From positions 10,760,046 to 10,824,045 of the forward strand of contig CM033393.1 in NCBI GenBank assembly GCA_019426215.1: 64,000 nucleotides of DNA, written 5' to 3'. Each line of letters opens with the position of its first letter. Position 1 is the stretch's first letter. The DNA is from Buddleja alternifolia. Lineage: Eukaryota; Streptophyta; Magnoliopsida; Lamiales; Scrophulariaceae. Below the pieces are notes generated by a model. It had not been told where the DNA came from, did no database searches, and was given only the letters and a program-made list of their open reading frames with translations. Both the position numbers and the translations under genes were made by a program. Positions 45,965-58,273 of the stretch are shown here, one piece after another.

Positions 45965-46565
45965 TTAGTCCCCCCAACTCTGCTGTTTGACTTGTCAAAC
46001 TGTGAGAGCTGAGAAGAAATAATATTGGACAAGCTAATCCAGCTGCAGGGCTACATGAAAACACCAAGCTGCTCCAGCTGAAAGGTTGGAATGGCCTCCA
46101 TTGAAGGGTTAGGAAACCCTAATGATGATCTGACATAAAGGGCCTTGACAGTTGAGCTTCCCCACGTTCTGCAGGCTATTGATGCCCCTAAGCGGTTGCG
46201 TCTCATCATTACGCCAACATTGTGTGCTGCCATAACTGCCTCTCTTTTGACGTGCGGATCTGGGCCACTCGTAGGGCTGATAACTTAACCCGCCTTTTTC
46301 CAAGGTTATCTTTTTTTTCCAGATGAATCTTTTCAAAAATATTTAGTTACCAAAAACTAAATTTCTTCCTTTTGTGTCTTCTCGTCTTTATTTTTAAGGG
46401 TCTTCTCCACTTCCTTCACTTCTATTCTCTTCTTCTCAAGTTGGTAGCAACTCCACATTTGCCGCATATATCTAAGTATTTATCTCCTTTTATTTTCTTG
46501 TTTTTGTTACTCTGATTATCATGAAACTCTTGTTGTGTTAGTTTTTTCTTTTTCTTTAATTCATT

Positions 46566-49031
46566 ATGTCGAATAGTTTAGGTTTTAATTACAAAAAATA
46601 TATCGACCCTGTAAATATGGTTATGGTAGAGAGTTCTTTGCCGCTTCTATCAGTGGGGGCTTCATTTAGTGCCACTCAGGTTTTGAGAATCATGGATTTT
46701 ATCCATTTTCTTCCTCTAAAACTCTATCGCATGGTCACGTCGTTGTTGACCAGTAACTCGAACTCCACGCTGTTCTCAGTGCCAAAGGGGCTCACATGCC
46801 TTGTTTGGTTAGTTTGGCTCGTTGTTATCAATCGCCGAAGTGGCTCGCAGCCTTGTTTGGCTTGTTGGTTTCTTGCTTGAAGTAATTCCGTAAGTCCTGG
46901 CATCCATTCTGGGGCTGGACAAGTTGGTTCAGCCTCAACTTATGAGGATTTAAGCCTTCCTGATCCGGATGCTCGTGGGGAGGTAGACTTAGCCGTTTTG
47001 AATAATCGGAAACAAACTATGTTAGCCCAAGATAACTCTTTCTGGGCAGTTTTTACTTCTAGGTTTACCCTTAGGCAAGGACAGATCAAATGCCAAAATT
47101 ATGGCATCTCTGATGCCTATAAATTGTTATGTGTTCAGCAGAGGATAGACCTCATCGCCCACCTCCAGGTTTTACTTGCTTCTACCTTGCTCAACTTCGC
47201 GCAGGTCCGTGTTTCTCTATATCTCCCCTATTCATTTCCATAGTTAACAAGTTTACACTTTTCTTGAACCAGCTTGCTCCAAATGCCATTCGCATAATAG
47301 CGGGTTTCTCCAAAGTTTGGGTCACACACCCACCTCTGATTTCCTCTATGCATTGTTCGTTCCTCGCACGTCTTCTAGTGAGGGAGGGGTTTTTTATTTT
47401 GCTTCTCGCAAAGAGACAGCCTTCATAGGCTCATATCCTTCTGCTGAGAAGGAGTGGAAAAAGAATTACTTTTTCATATCCCCTCCTAAGGATGAGGAGT
47501 GGGATTTTTGTCGTGGTTTCTTGGAACGCATCGCAGGTTGCATGCTTGTCTTGTCGAGGAAATGCCTATTATATATAAGAGTTTGTTGGCCTACATGAAC
47601 TGGCGGCCTCGAGATTTGGAAAAATTAACTGATGCCCGTCTCTTGTAACTTTTTGGATTAAGCCTTGTGTAGGTTGATATACAGGGCGAGACTTCAGGTA
47701 GTCTAGCTTTGCATTTTGTTTACTCCTCTTGTTATATTTGCTCCTTGTGTATTGATGTTGGTTTTTTGTTATTCAAAGCAGAACAACTAATGGATGCCAC
47801 TAGAGCTGTCGAGGCTTTGAAACATAGGAGAAAGCTGGTTGGGGGCGTTCCCCCAGCTCTGCCTCCCCCACCTCCACGTAGTCCGCCTCCAGGTGCGGTC
47901 CAGGTAGTCGCTCCTTCTCCCTTGCTTTTAGCCCAAGCTGCACACAGCCGCTCAGGTCGAGATTCTGCCAGGGCTAAAGAGATAGCCGCAGGGAAAAGGC
48001 CAGCCAATCCAGATGCTACCTCCAATGCTCCCCCTCCCAAACACCGTGGTTCAGAAGAGCACATTAGTGATTTTCTTCCTCAGTTCTCCTTTGCTACTCT
48101 AGATCCACCAGCTCTGCGGACTTGCTCCAGAGCTCAGGACATGCCACCTCAATCTCTTTTAAAAGATAAAGGATCGAGCAGTATTAAAGGAGTACTTGAA
48201 GAGCTTGATCAACCTACTGGACCGTCACCATATCGCCTATCTGTCTCCCCAGGAGGTCATGGATATGATTTGGACATTGCTCCAAAGTATATTTTTACTT
48301 TTTTCATGCTTTAGTCTTACTTTCTTTCATGCCTTCATGTTGTCAACCTGTTCTTTTATATCTGCAGTTTTTCCAGTTATTCGTATAAGCTCTCTTGGAC
48401 CTGGATCGCTCGGATGAGTCCAAGGAGCTAGACAAAATGCTGACCAAGTATAAGCTGGCAAATCAGGCCTAGGAGGAGAAAGAGCAGAAGATGCTCTAGG
48501 AGCTGCAAACTCAGGAATCACAATATAGCAAAGCTACAACCAAGGCTAAGGAGTTGGTGAAGGAGAAGTCTATCCTGGATAGCCAAGCTACATAGGTGCA
48601 TGAGGCCTTAGCTAAAGAACATCAAGCCTGGATGGATGCCTTTCCCGAATCGGAGGAAGGCAAAGCTTTATTTGCTTATCAGAAGGCAGCATTTTTGGCC
48701 TCCAATGAGTTTGCCGCTAGGGTGGATGACCAATCGCTGGAGTTTTTCTTCAAGGGTTTTGATTAGTGCACTTCTCAATTCTGGCTCAAAATTACCCACT
48801 TGTTGGCAACTATAACTCCTTCCTAAATTCCGCAGCAGCTTTCATGGATCACTCCAGAGGTGAACATCCCCCGCTCATCCTGGGGATCCTTTTCCAGATT
48901 CCCATATAATTCCTTTCATGGCTGGTTAGCCTGATGAGACTATGGCTGATGAATCTGCAACAGGAGATGTGATTCCTTTTGGCCAGGTGGATGTTACTCC
49001 TACACCGGTTGAAACTAATCCCGCAGAATAA
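46566..49031 (+). pseudogene. Antisense gene in H, putative gypsy-type transposon domain protein
   Basis: It lies between integrase and 3' LTR on the opposite strand. Exon 1 (46566-47697, frameshifts near 47130, 47320 and 47560) contains QLAPNAIRIIAGF, FYFASRKETAF and EWKKNYFFISPPKDEEWDF. These resemble the plant family annotated as putative gypsy-type transposon (PF04195-like; recognised by eye only). An intron at 47698-47781 (GTAG to GCAG, 84 nt) keeps the frame. Exon 2 (47782-48286) is Pro-rich then basic. A second candidate intron is 48287-48367. The last part is a broken coiled-coil region to a stop at 49029-49031. The product is unknown. Several stops make it a pseudogene. Confidence 0.6.
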
Positions 49032-50388
49032 CGTTGTTTTAAGAATATTTGTGTTGGTTTTGGACATACATAGCCCTTTAATTTTTCTTGTTTTTGGTTG
49101 GGGACATATGTAGTCCCCTGAACAATTTCAATTTTTATTTTTATGTTTTGCCTGCCTAGTTTTTGGCCGAGACAATTTGTGATGGTTTTTTCCCCTTAAG
49201 GGAATTTTATGAATATGCTATAGTATATCTCCTTGTCGTTCCTGCACTTTCACATAATTTGCATCATAATACTTTGACATGAAATGACCATACTTACTTG
49301 TTTGCCCACTTAATTTGCTTTGTACAACATTTCGAGGATGTCTCCTATTTTTCCTGAAAATTTCAAACACATAGAACTTATTTTTCGCAGAGGGGACAGG
49401 TTAGCTAGCTTTGCAGGTTGGCTTATCATAATTTTCCTGTTAACCATTTTGCTAATAAATAATATTCATGACATGTATTTAGCATCCATCACATACACAT
49501 GACTTAAAACATTAGACATCATGAAAAATGCTTACACCTTTCCAAAGCCACACACATATTCTCATCCCGCTTATGAACCTATCCTGAAAATAACAAACAG
49601 TCAATATTCTTCCCACTAACCAACTTGTTAGTTCACACAATAAATTCACAAGGCACTAACTGAGCCGCAGCTTCCAGCTACGCTATGATTCCTTCATATG
49701 CAGTCAAAGAGACTTGCTATTTCTCATGCAATCATGGAGACTTGCCACTCCTCATACAATCGTGGAGACTTGCTATTTCAAAATATTTTTTTACCTTCTT
49801 TGTTTTCCCTTTTTCTCCTCTCCGTTCCACACACATTTCATCAACGGGCTCGCATCTGGCAGTATGCTACCGTTGGTTTCCTTCCTTATTCTACCTTTAT
49901 CCTGATTTTCTCTCCTTATTTCATTTAGGAGTGGGAGAATCAGTCCCCTCCTCCAGCCTTATATCCCCGAACAACCTTGCAGCTCCCCTAAGCCCGGTCT
50001 TTCAATGCGAGTTGGTCCTAGAATTATTCTCGAAATAATTCCACCCCAATTCACCCTTATATCCTCTTGGTATGGGGCCATGGGATTCGAAGCCGTAGGC
50101 CACCTGACTTAACGAATCCCGGCTATCCATCTAAGTGTTGCAACCTAGCTCCGGCTACCTCCCTTTTCACCAACTTCTTACTCTCTTTTTCAGTTTCACA
50201 AGAATATAATCATATATATACACATATTCTTGGAACTTTTATAACAAAACAAAACAAATTCTTAATGGAAATTTTTTAGGGATCTGTATCTAATTCTGCA
50301 AAAGGGGTGTTACATACCTCCATGTATTCCTGTAAGGACAACACATTCAACTTACACCAGTAAGAGCCTTAGTTAAAATAAAGAATAT
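49032..50388. other. Noncoding stretch of H between antisense gene and integrase end
   Basis: Nothing coding. A 28-bp tandem repeat (gagacttgc, then tcat and caatc segments) has about 2.5 copies at 49709-49780 and creates overlapping chance frames. Confidence 0.5.
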
Positions 50389-51640
50389 TTAGACATAAAA
50401 CTTTCTCAGACTTTGAATATTCCAAGGGCGAGGGAGTTCTTTTCCCTTTCCATCCACCATCTCATAAGCTCCTCCAGCTAATATTTTGACCACTTTGTAT
50501 GACCCTTCCCAATTGGGATTCATCATCTTCACTGTGCGGACTGCTTCTACCCTCTTCAACACCAGGTCTCCCACCTGGAGAGCTCTAGCCTTCACTTTTA
50601 CACCTTGGGCTCTTTGAATTTTTTGCTAATAATTTCTATCCTCATGTATGCCTTCGTCATGCTTTCCTCAATCAGGTCCAGGTCTTCCCTTAGCCTCTCC
50701 TTGTTCTGCTCAATATCAAAGCACCTGACCTTATGGGTTTGTACCCTTATCTCCGCAAGTATGACAACTTCATCTCCATACACCAGATTGAAAGGAATCT
50801 CCTTTGTAGTAGACTTGGGAGTGCTCCGGTATGACCACAATACAGATTGTAGCTCATCCATCCAATTCCCACCCGCCCCTTCTGGTCTATTAGACCGAGG
50901 TTTCAATATTTTCCATAGATATGTTAGCAACAAATTTGTAGGGAGGGTAAACAGAATTGGATAACAAAATTGCATAAAGAAAATAATACAAAAGAGAAGT
51001 CATAGGTATGCGTGCCTAATTTTTAAACTTTACACTATAATTTTATTGGTAACCTCTACTTGACCATTGATCTGAGGATAGGCTACCGAGCTAAAACGGT
51101 GTTGAATTCCCATTTTCTCGCACCAATTCTTCAGCTTCGCTCCACTGAATTGCCTTCCGTTGTCAACTACTATTTCCCTAGGTATGCTGAAACGGCATAC
51201 TATGTTCTTTCATAGGAACTGAATGACTTCCACTTTTGTAATTCGAGCTAAGTCCTCAACCTCTACCCATTTGCTGAAATAATCTATTAATACAAGTAGA
51301 AAGTTCTTCTGGGCCTTTGCTATAGGAAAGGGCCCTACAATGTCCATGCCCCATCTCGCGAATGGACATAGGACACTCATGGATCGCATCATCTCTACAG
51401 GCCGATGAATAAGGCTAGCGTGTATCTGACATTGTTCATACCTCTTCATCAGCTCTGCTGCATCTTCCTTTAGGGTTGGTCAAAAGTAGCCAAATCTGAG
51501 TGCTTTCCCAGCTATGACAGCTCTACCTATGTGGCTTCCACAACATCCTTCATGAATTTCTCTAAGCACATAATCTCCTTCTTCTTTGGATATGCATCTT
51601 AGGTGTGGTTGTACAAACGCCTTCTTATATAGGACATCGT
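50389..51640 (-). pseudogene. Integrase of H
   Basis: The zinc region (CISKEEGDYVLREIHEGCCG) precedes MKRYEQCQIHASLIHRP. The core has WGMDIVGPFPIA with the first Asp, VVDNGRQFSG with the second, and NGQVEVTNK with the Glu, so the triad is kept. A segment of about 125 bp (50915-51040) with no coding sense separates NGQVEVTNKII from ILKPRSNRPEG. The C-terminal part has LVYGDEVVILAEIRV and a chromatin-binding-like tail to 50389. Several stops interrupt it. Confidence 0.8.
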
Positions 51641-51849
51641 CGATCATGGTGAATCTGGCTGCTCAGGCGAGCAACCTCTATTTGGCATTCTGCTCTTCTG
51701 GTAGTACTCCGTTTGTGAGATATTGGATTATCTCAGTCCTCTATTCATCTTTTTCTTCAATGTGCATGACATCCTTGCCACTGTTAGGCCTGACTACAGA
51801 TTGAACAGTAATTTGCCTGGTCTTACAGTCAGTGACTGAACTACCCAGC

Positions 51850-52214
51850 TTTGACAAGTAACCTGCCTTCGTAATTTTTGCTTAAGGTATTTGGTGTACC
51901 TTTAGCTTATTGAAATTCTTACGCAGCACATCTCTGACTTTTATGTATTTTACCATTCTTTCTTCCTTAGCTTCATACTCTCCTTCAACTTGCTTTATGA
52001 AGAGCTGCGAATTTGAATATACTATCAGATTTTTAGCTCCTCCTTTGAGTCCCATTTTGAGGCCAATGATGAATGACTCGTACCCCGCTTTATTATTGCT
52101 TTCCTTGAATTCAAACTTGATGGCATACTCCAGCTAGTCACCTTCAGGTGTGGTAAGTACCACACTTGCACCACTTCCATTCTCCGTAGCTGACCCATCT
52201 ACGTGCAACATCCA
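51850..52214 (-). pseudogene. Second, archaeal-type RNase H of H (Tat-lineage hallmark)
   Basis: Starts WMLHVDGSATENGSGASVV, the typical opening of the additional RNase H of Tat/Ogre/Retand elements. The later acidic positions are lost: NNKAGYES where NNEAEYEA is usual, and VYSNSQL where VYSDSQL is usual. A stop follows TPEGD at 52134. Confidence 0.78.
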
Positions 52215-52699
52215 CACTTTTTCTTCCTTCTCTTTCACCAAGTAAGGCTTTGTCATTCTTGTAACAAAATTCCCCAAGACTTGTGACTTTATCACTGTTT
52301 TTGAGGTATACTCTATCTCGAACTCTTCCAGCTCAGTCGCCCACTTGACTAGTCTCCTAGATGCTCTAGCCTTTCCCAACACAACATTGAGTGGCTAGTT
52401 GGTCTTGACAAAGATTTTATACGTTAGGAAGTACGGTTTTAGCCTTCTTTCCGTTATGACCAAGGTAAATTCCATCTTTTCAATTTCTGAATATCTTGAC
52501 TTTGCATCACTGAGTACTTTGCTAATGTAATATACTGGCTTCTCCGCTTTTCCTTTTTATCGAACTAGGATAGTGCTGATAGCTCGGTCAACTACTGCTA
52601 TATATAATATCAAAAGTTCACCAAGTATGGGCTTGGTTGACAAGGGAGTTTGATTCAGGTACTCTTTTAGGTCGGTAAAGGCTTTCCGACATTCCTTCA
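52215..52699 (-). pseudogene. RNase H of H (gypsy-type, linked to RT)
   Basis: Fragments including PVYYISKVLSDAKSRYSEIE and ARASRRLVKWATELEEFEIE, the usual end of the gypsy RNase H in Tat elements, with stops near 52395 and 52560. Confidence 0.7.
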
Positions 52700-53734
52700 T
52701 CTAATTGAAACCTTCAGCTTTTTGTAGTATCCTGAAGAATGGTAAACTCCTTTCCGCCAATTTGGAAATGAAGCGACTTAGGGTTGTGATACACCATGTC
52801 AATCTCTGCACCTCGTTCATATCTCGAGGCTCGACCATGTTCTGGATTGCCTGGATCTTCTTCGAAATAAGTTCTATTCCCTTCTCTGTAACCATGTATT
52901 AGAGCAATTTCCCTCCTTTGATTCCGAACGCACACTTAGCTGGATTCAACTTCACTCTGTACTTCCTTAGTGTCTCAAAGGTTTGTTGCAAATCCTGCAC
53001 ATGCATGTTGGTGGTTAGGCTTTTCACCACTATGTCATCGACGTAAACTTCGATATTCTTCCCAACCTGGTTACGAAACATCATGTCTACCCACCTTTGG
53101 TTAGTTAATCTAGCATATTTTAGCCCAAAGGGCACGACTAACTAACAATATGTCCAAAGGTAGTTATAATATTAACTTCCTTTTTGTCCTACTCATCTAA
53201 ATGTATATGATGATACCCACTTTGCGGTTCTATAGTGCTCAGCAACTCAAATCCAGCTGTGGAATCAACCAGCTGGTCTATCAAGGGTAAAGGATAATTG
53301 TCTTTAGAAGAAGCATTATTCAGGTCACGGAAGCCCATGCACATCCTCCACTTTGATCCTCCTTTGGGCACCAAGACTACATTAGACACCCACTCTGGAA
53401 ATTGGATTTTTGCAATATACCTACCTTTGAGGAACTTATCTGGCTCATCTTAGACTATAACATCTTTCTCAGGTCCAAAATGTCTTTTCTTTTGTATAAT
53501 CAGTTTTGCATCCGGATATACATTCAAATGATGTTGTATAACAGTGGGATCAATTCCTACCAGGTCATTAACTGACCAAGAGAATACATCTGCAAAGCTA
53601 CGTAACATAGCTATCAGATCTTCCTTTACTTCTGGGCTTAGGTGTGATCCTATCCGGATGGTCTTGTCTGCATCTCCAGGTATGAGTTCTATACTCATAA
53701 GTTCTCTGACAGGTTTGACATGGGCCGAAACCAT
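52700..53734 (-). pseudogene. Reverse transcriptase of H
   Basis: Contains SNVVLVPKGGSKWRMCMGF, KDNYPLPLIDQLVD, MPFGLKYARLTNQRWVD and the catalytic VYVDDIVVKS (about 53030-53060). The frame is broken near 53189, 53137 and 52899. Confidence 0.83.
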
Positions 53735-53785
53735 CTTTCTTACAGCTTCGCCTTCTTCTAATCCAGCTTTGTAGATTTGAGTTGC

Positions 53786-54184
53786 TTATCCTTTGCAGGT
53801 TAATCCGCTTTCCTGAGCGAGGCCACATAACATTTCTTGGATTGGTGTTGGTTTCCTTTTTCCTACCCCTATGGATAAGGGTAAAGTGATTTGTCCCACA
53901 GGTTGTACTACTTCTCCTGCGAAACCAAATAGTGAGGTTTTTACCTCCTCCAGCTTGGCATCTCCCAAGCTCATCTGTTAGTATGCCTGGTAAAATAGGA
54001 TATCTACTAAGCTTCCACTATCGCTAAAAATTCGTTGTACGTCATAGTTGGCTATATTTGCTGTAATGACTAATGCATTGTTGTGCGTTGTATGGACCGT
54101 CTTGGCATCTTTTGGTCCAAATTGGATTTCTTGTCTTGAATAAGATTGGCTGACATTCATAAAGAAGGCAGGTGTATTTTCCAT
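53786..54184 (-). pseudogene. Protease region of H
   Basis: ANYDVQRIFSDSGSLVDILF is the gypsy protease active-site region (typically VHRILVDSGSSADILF). It continues through LEEVKTSLFGFAGEVVQPVG. A stop separates the two halves at about 53978. Confidence 0.72.
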
Positions 54185-55928
54185 CCTTATCTGCCTCCAC
54201 AGGGATCGTTTGGTTTCTTCTCCTGTTCAACCTCCGGAGATCATGTGTATAGTAGCACGATCTACCTTGTTCACTCCAGCTCCTCCAGCTCCCTTACCTT
54301 ACCATCTCCCTGAAGATCCTCTTTCTCTTCCCCAGGTTCCACCTCTGCGGAATGGGGTTGAACTGCCCTTTCCAAATTGATTATTATTTTGTATAACAAA
54401 TTCCTTCATGTATCCCAGTCTGGCAAGACGTTGGATTTCTTCATCCAATTCTGGGCAGGCATCTGTATCATGCCCATACTAGCTGGATTTTGTGGTCTTT
54501 TGTTAGCTCCTTCTGGCCATTGCACAATGCTTTTCTCTTCTACGACCATTAGTTGTTCGTTTCTTGTACCTCTTAAAAGTATAAATGGAATGTATCTCGT
54601 ATACTTAGTTTAGGAGCTGGTCCTAGGACCCAGCTTATCCTCCTCCATTTTTGCGGGATTTATTATAGCCTTCCTCGTCCAGCTTATCCTTCTTCTGCTA
54701 GTTCTGCTCAGCTCATCTCATCTCATCATCTGAGCATCTTCCATGTTGACATACTTCTCAGCTCTGCTAAGTAGCTCGTCAAAGTCCATTACTGGATTCT
54801 TGGTTAGAGCTGGAAAAAGTCTCCTTCTCATAATCCTTACGTGAAAGTGCTAGATTTCAGATCTGTCGTAGTAGATGGTACCTCGAGGGTGGCGGCATTA
54901 GAACCCTTACATATAATCGTAAAGGTTCATCCCCTCTTTGCTTAATGTTGAACAAGCTTAGAGGGGGTTTTCCATGCTTTTTACCACTAGCAAATTGATG
55001 GAGAAACTTCAGGTTGAACTCTGAGAAGGATCAAGTGACTCCTTCTGGAAGCTGGTTGAACTATTGCTAGGCAGATCTGGCAGCGTCGTCTAGAACACCC
55101 TACATTTGATTGCATGGGAATACCAATGCAACAAAGCATAGTTTCGAAAAGTGTACAGGTGCTCCTCTGGATCAGCTCAAGCTGGTTCAGCTTGCTCTTG
55201 GTTTTTTGCTTCATTTCATGATCTCCCCAAAGAGATTGGGCATATTCATAGTTGCTAGCTTTGTCCTCCAGATCTCTAGCTTTTCTTACCCAGTCCTGCG
55301 GCTAGCACTCCTACAGGTCTTCCTTTCCAGGTGCGTCAAGGCGTTGATGACGCACCTGACACTGCTCGTTCTGTATTTTAGGTTGGGGTTCCCAACCTTC
55401 CTGCTCTTCCACAACCCGTGGATCCATACGACACATCTAGCATCCCTTAGAAGCTTGGTACTTCTTTTGGGGCTCAATTTTCCCTTCTTACTCTAGGAAT
55501 CCTTGCCTTCGAGCTCACTTTCCAGAACTTCCTTCAGGGGTAAAATCGTTATTCCCCCCAATCTTCTCATCTCCCACCTTAGGTGTCCCTTTTTGTAGTC
55601 AGGACACCAAGTTGTTACTTTTCTGCAAATCCTGCATACCTACAAGTTTGGATTGGAACACAGCTATGACAGCTTCGTTCACAATTCCTTTTAGCTTACC
55701 CACAATTAGATCTACCATCACCACCTCACAGGGTGTTCCTTCTTTCTCCCCACCTTCCGCTTCTGGTGAGTTTTCACCTACAGGATCATGCATTTCATCT
55801 ACCAAACGCCTATCTTGTAGGGCTGACATTTTTAGAGCTGTCTGATCTGCATTTCTTAGGGATAACAACACCTTTTTTCCAGCTTTTGCTGCAACGTTTA
55901 TCACTTCCACCATATCCTGATCTGCCAT
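54185..55928 (-). pseudogene. Gag region of H, heavily decayed
   Basis: Opens with MADQDMVEVINVAAKAGKKV at 55928, with an acidic N-terminal domain for about 110 residues. After a stop near 55599 the frame is lost through 54240, with isolated gag-like pieces only. I could not find the zinc knuckle. Confidence 0.6.
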
Positions 55929-55995
55929 GAAAACTTGTTATACGAAAAATATGTTAAAAATACTAAAATTACCTCACGCCTTTTACTCAAATTTA

Positions 55996-56010
55996 CCACA
56001 AACAGCTCCA
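55996..56010 (-). other. Primer binding site of H
   Basis: Minus strand TGGAGCTGTTTGTGG, two bases inside the LTR, resembling the TGGCGCCGTCTGTGGG type common in Tat elements, degenerate here. Confidence 0.55.
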
Positions 56011-56012
56011 AT

Positions 56013-56555
56013 TGATGTGTGTCCAATTCACACCACTAGATTTATATTAATATTAGGGATAATATGAGTATAATTGTGAGATATAATGATTAATGTAAGT
56101 ACAATAATGTAAATGACAAGAGATTTTACGTGGTCCAGTCTAAAAATTAGACCTACATCCATGGGGATTCAAAAAGTGTTCTTTACTATGCTTCAAATTG
56201 TGTATTTATACAAGCTTTTGATGGGATAGGATAAGTTATGGTAAGTCAACTACACTAATTACATATAGTAAAAGGAATAAATCATCATCCTTATACTTTC
56301 GGGTACATCTGTTAATGCTAATATATGGCTTGATTTCGTCATGTCTTCATTAAGAAAATTATGGACTTGATTGATTCTTGTCTCCAGCCTTGCCTCATAT
56401 ACATATATTCTCTTCTACAGGTCCAGGTTGGGAGGTCTTCCAGATCGAGTTGGATATCTTCTAGAAAGAATCCGAGTCCACCATCCTAATGGGCTTTAGC
56501 CCATTATGTCTTGGGCTTGTCAGCATAGCCCAAGGTCCAAATTCCACCTACATCA
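56013..56555 (-). repeat. 5' LTR of H
   Basis: Begins TGATGTAGGTGGAATTTGG on the minus strand (56555) and ends ACACACATCA (56013). It shows the uninterrupted sites of both the Helitron and the CACTA insertions. Confidence 0.85.
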
Positions 56556-58273
56556 TTAAGAATGTCTCTATGAAGTGATATGGATGACATATTTCATAAA
56601 TATATATAAGCAAAACTATCTATATATTAATGCAACCAAATATAGGTCAAGTTGACCTTATTTTGTACCCCGAGGCATTTCGTGTCAGGATATATTACTG
56701 GATGAAATCCTTTAGCCGTTGGAAGAACTGTTTATTCATGAATACATAACATTTAATTTTTCAAAGAACAAATATAATTGATATTGATAAATGTCCATCG
56801 AAAACGACTTCCTACCAGATTTTTCATAATCTTTATCGTTTTTATAGAATTTTATCTTCATATATACACCAACCAAATGTGATTTTTTGGTATTTTTTAG
56901 AAAAATCTATCTTCCAAAAACAAATGTTAGGATTGAATTTCAAAGTGTTTCTATTCAAGTTAGAAACAAACTCCTGAAATATTGAGAAGGGAGAGATGAC
57001 AATAAAATTGAGGAAATAGGCCCCAATTGGATGGAACCCCATTTCTCATTTTCCAAATTTTCATAAATTTTTTCATTAAATATTCATTTGTTTGGCATTT
57101 CTTAAAAATATTCCATAAAAATGCTACGGTAAATATTTTTTAAACAAATCTTAAGAGTCATTGAGAAATAGATTTAATTACATTTCTCTCAACTTTTTCT
57201 CAAGAAAATCAGATTTTTAATTGTTAATGATTTGACAGTTTACCAAATAATTAAAAAGCTTTTAAACACCAAAATCTTAACATATGCAATAAAATAATTA
57301 CATCTCTTGATTCGAAATGTCGCGAGGTGAGAAATAAGATCCATTTTGCATATTTTTGGATGATTTAATCGATGAGTTTATCTTAGATACGTCATCATTT
57401 CTTTATAAAATAAAAACTCATCCATTCCATTTCTCATAAAAAAAAACTTTTCTTATAAAAAAGACATATTATATCATACTTAATCATATTAATTTTTTCT
57501 ATAAAAAAACCCTCCTCAAATCCCACTTTCACCATCATATATCTCTACTTTCTAAAAATAAAATCTCTTACTATTTTTAAGAAAAATGAGAAATGAGAAA
57601 TAGCACCCCAACCAAATCTCTTACTCTTTTAGTCAGGAAGAAATTGAATCTCATGTTTAGACGCGTGAATAAGCGGAAGTAGTGTGAATAAGGGAAGAGA
57701 AAGTATTTTTTTAGGAACAAAAAGGGGAAGAATAAAAAGAGAAAAAAGAGCTAAAAGATAATTAAATGCTGAAGTGGATAATGACTAGAACATCCACATA
57801 GGAAGTGAAAAAAAAGTGACCCAAAATTGGGTGGTATATAACATTTTCCTTCATGTTAATTCCAAAAAAATTTGTCTTCCTCGTTTTTACAATATTTGGT
57901 TCCTAAAATAAAGGAATTTAAACTACCAATAAATCCACTAATTGACCCACTGTTCGGATGAGACCTCAGTTCCCATTTTCCAATATTTCATAGATTTTTT
58001 TCATAAAAATGCATTTGTTTGAAATCTCTTAAAATGTTCTAAAATTCTATCAATTTTTTACCGAACAGGATCCTCTGTTATTTTTTCCTATTTCATCTCC
58101 TGTTTTGGACTCTGGATGAGCGACACGTGATTTATTAACAGATGTGACTAACGGAGCTATGAAAAATGTTAGTTGCAAAAACATATCTGTGAAACTCCTA
58201 AAATCTCTCTTCAGCTCCTTCCCCAAACAGTCGACAAACCCAAATGGAAACTCCGAGAAAATCTCTGCGATTG
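56556..58273. other. AT-rich intergenic DNA
   Basis: No coding sign. Contains one possible MITE (57019-57620). A second copy of its left-end sequence occurs near 57955-58010, followed at 58062-58071 by an inverted piece (ccgaacagg against ctgttcgg). Confidence 0.5.
57019..57620. mobile_element. Possible MITE
   Basis: The left end, near ccaattggatggaac then ccatttctcatttt, is mirrored by the right end, whose reverse complement reads atttggttggggtgc then tatttctcatttctc. The inverted repeats are about 28 bp and imperfect. The interior is AT-rich. No clear TSD, so this is tentative. Confidence 0.33.

Larger units (their letters stand above)
40236..56555 (-). mobile_element. Element H: Tat-type Ty3/gypsy retrotransposon with extra RNase H and antisense gene
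   Basis: Minus-strand order: 5' LTR (56013-56555), primer site, gag, protease, RT, RNase H, a second archaeal-type RNase H, integrase, then about 4.4 kb containing an antisense gene, polypurine tract, and the 3' LTR in three pieces (40236-40642, 42101-42186, 45910-45964) split by a Helitron and a CACTA element. LTRs are about 540 bp and begin TGATGTAGG and end ACATCA or a variant. The flanks gtaag (40231-40235) and ttaag (56556-56560) are a probable TSD with one mutation. The element is very decayed. Confidence 0.85.

Noticed and set aside
49685..50038. Three overlapping plus-strand frames
   Set aside because: Produced by a 28-bp tandem repeat whose length is not a multiple of three; no protein motif.
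50915..51040. Spliceosomal intron in the H integrase
   Set aside because: A GT exists at one side but no AG acceptor fits the resumption of coding; better seen as a small insertion.
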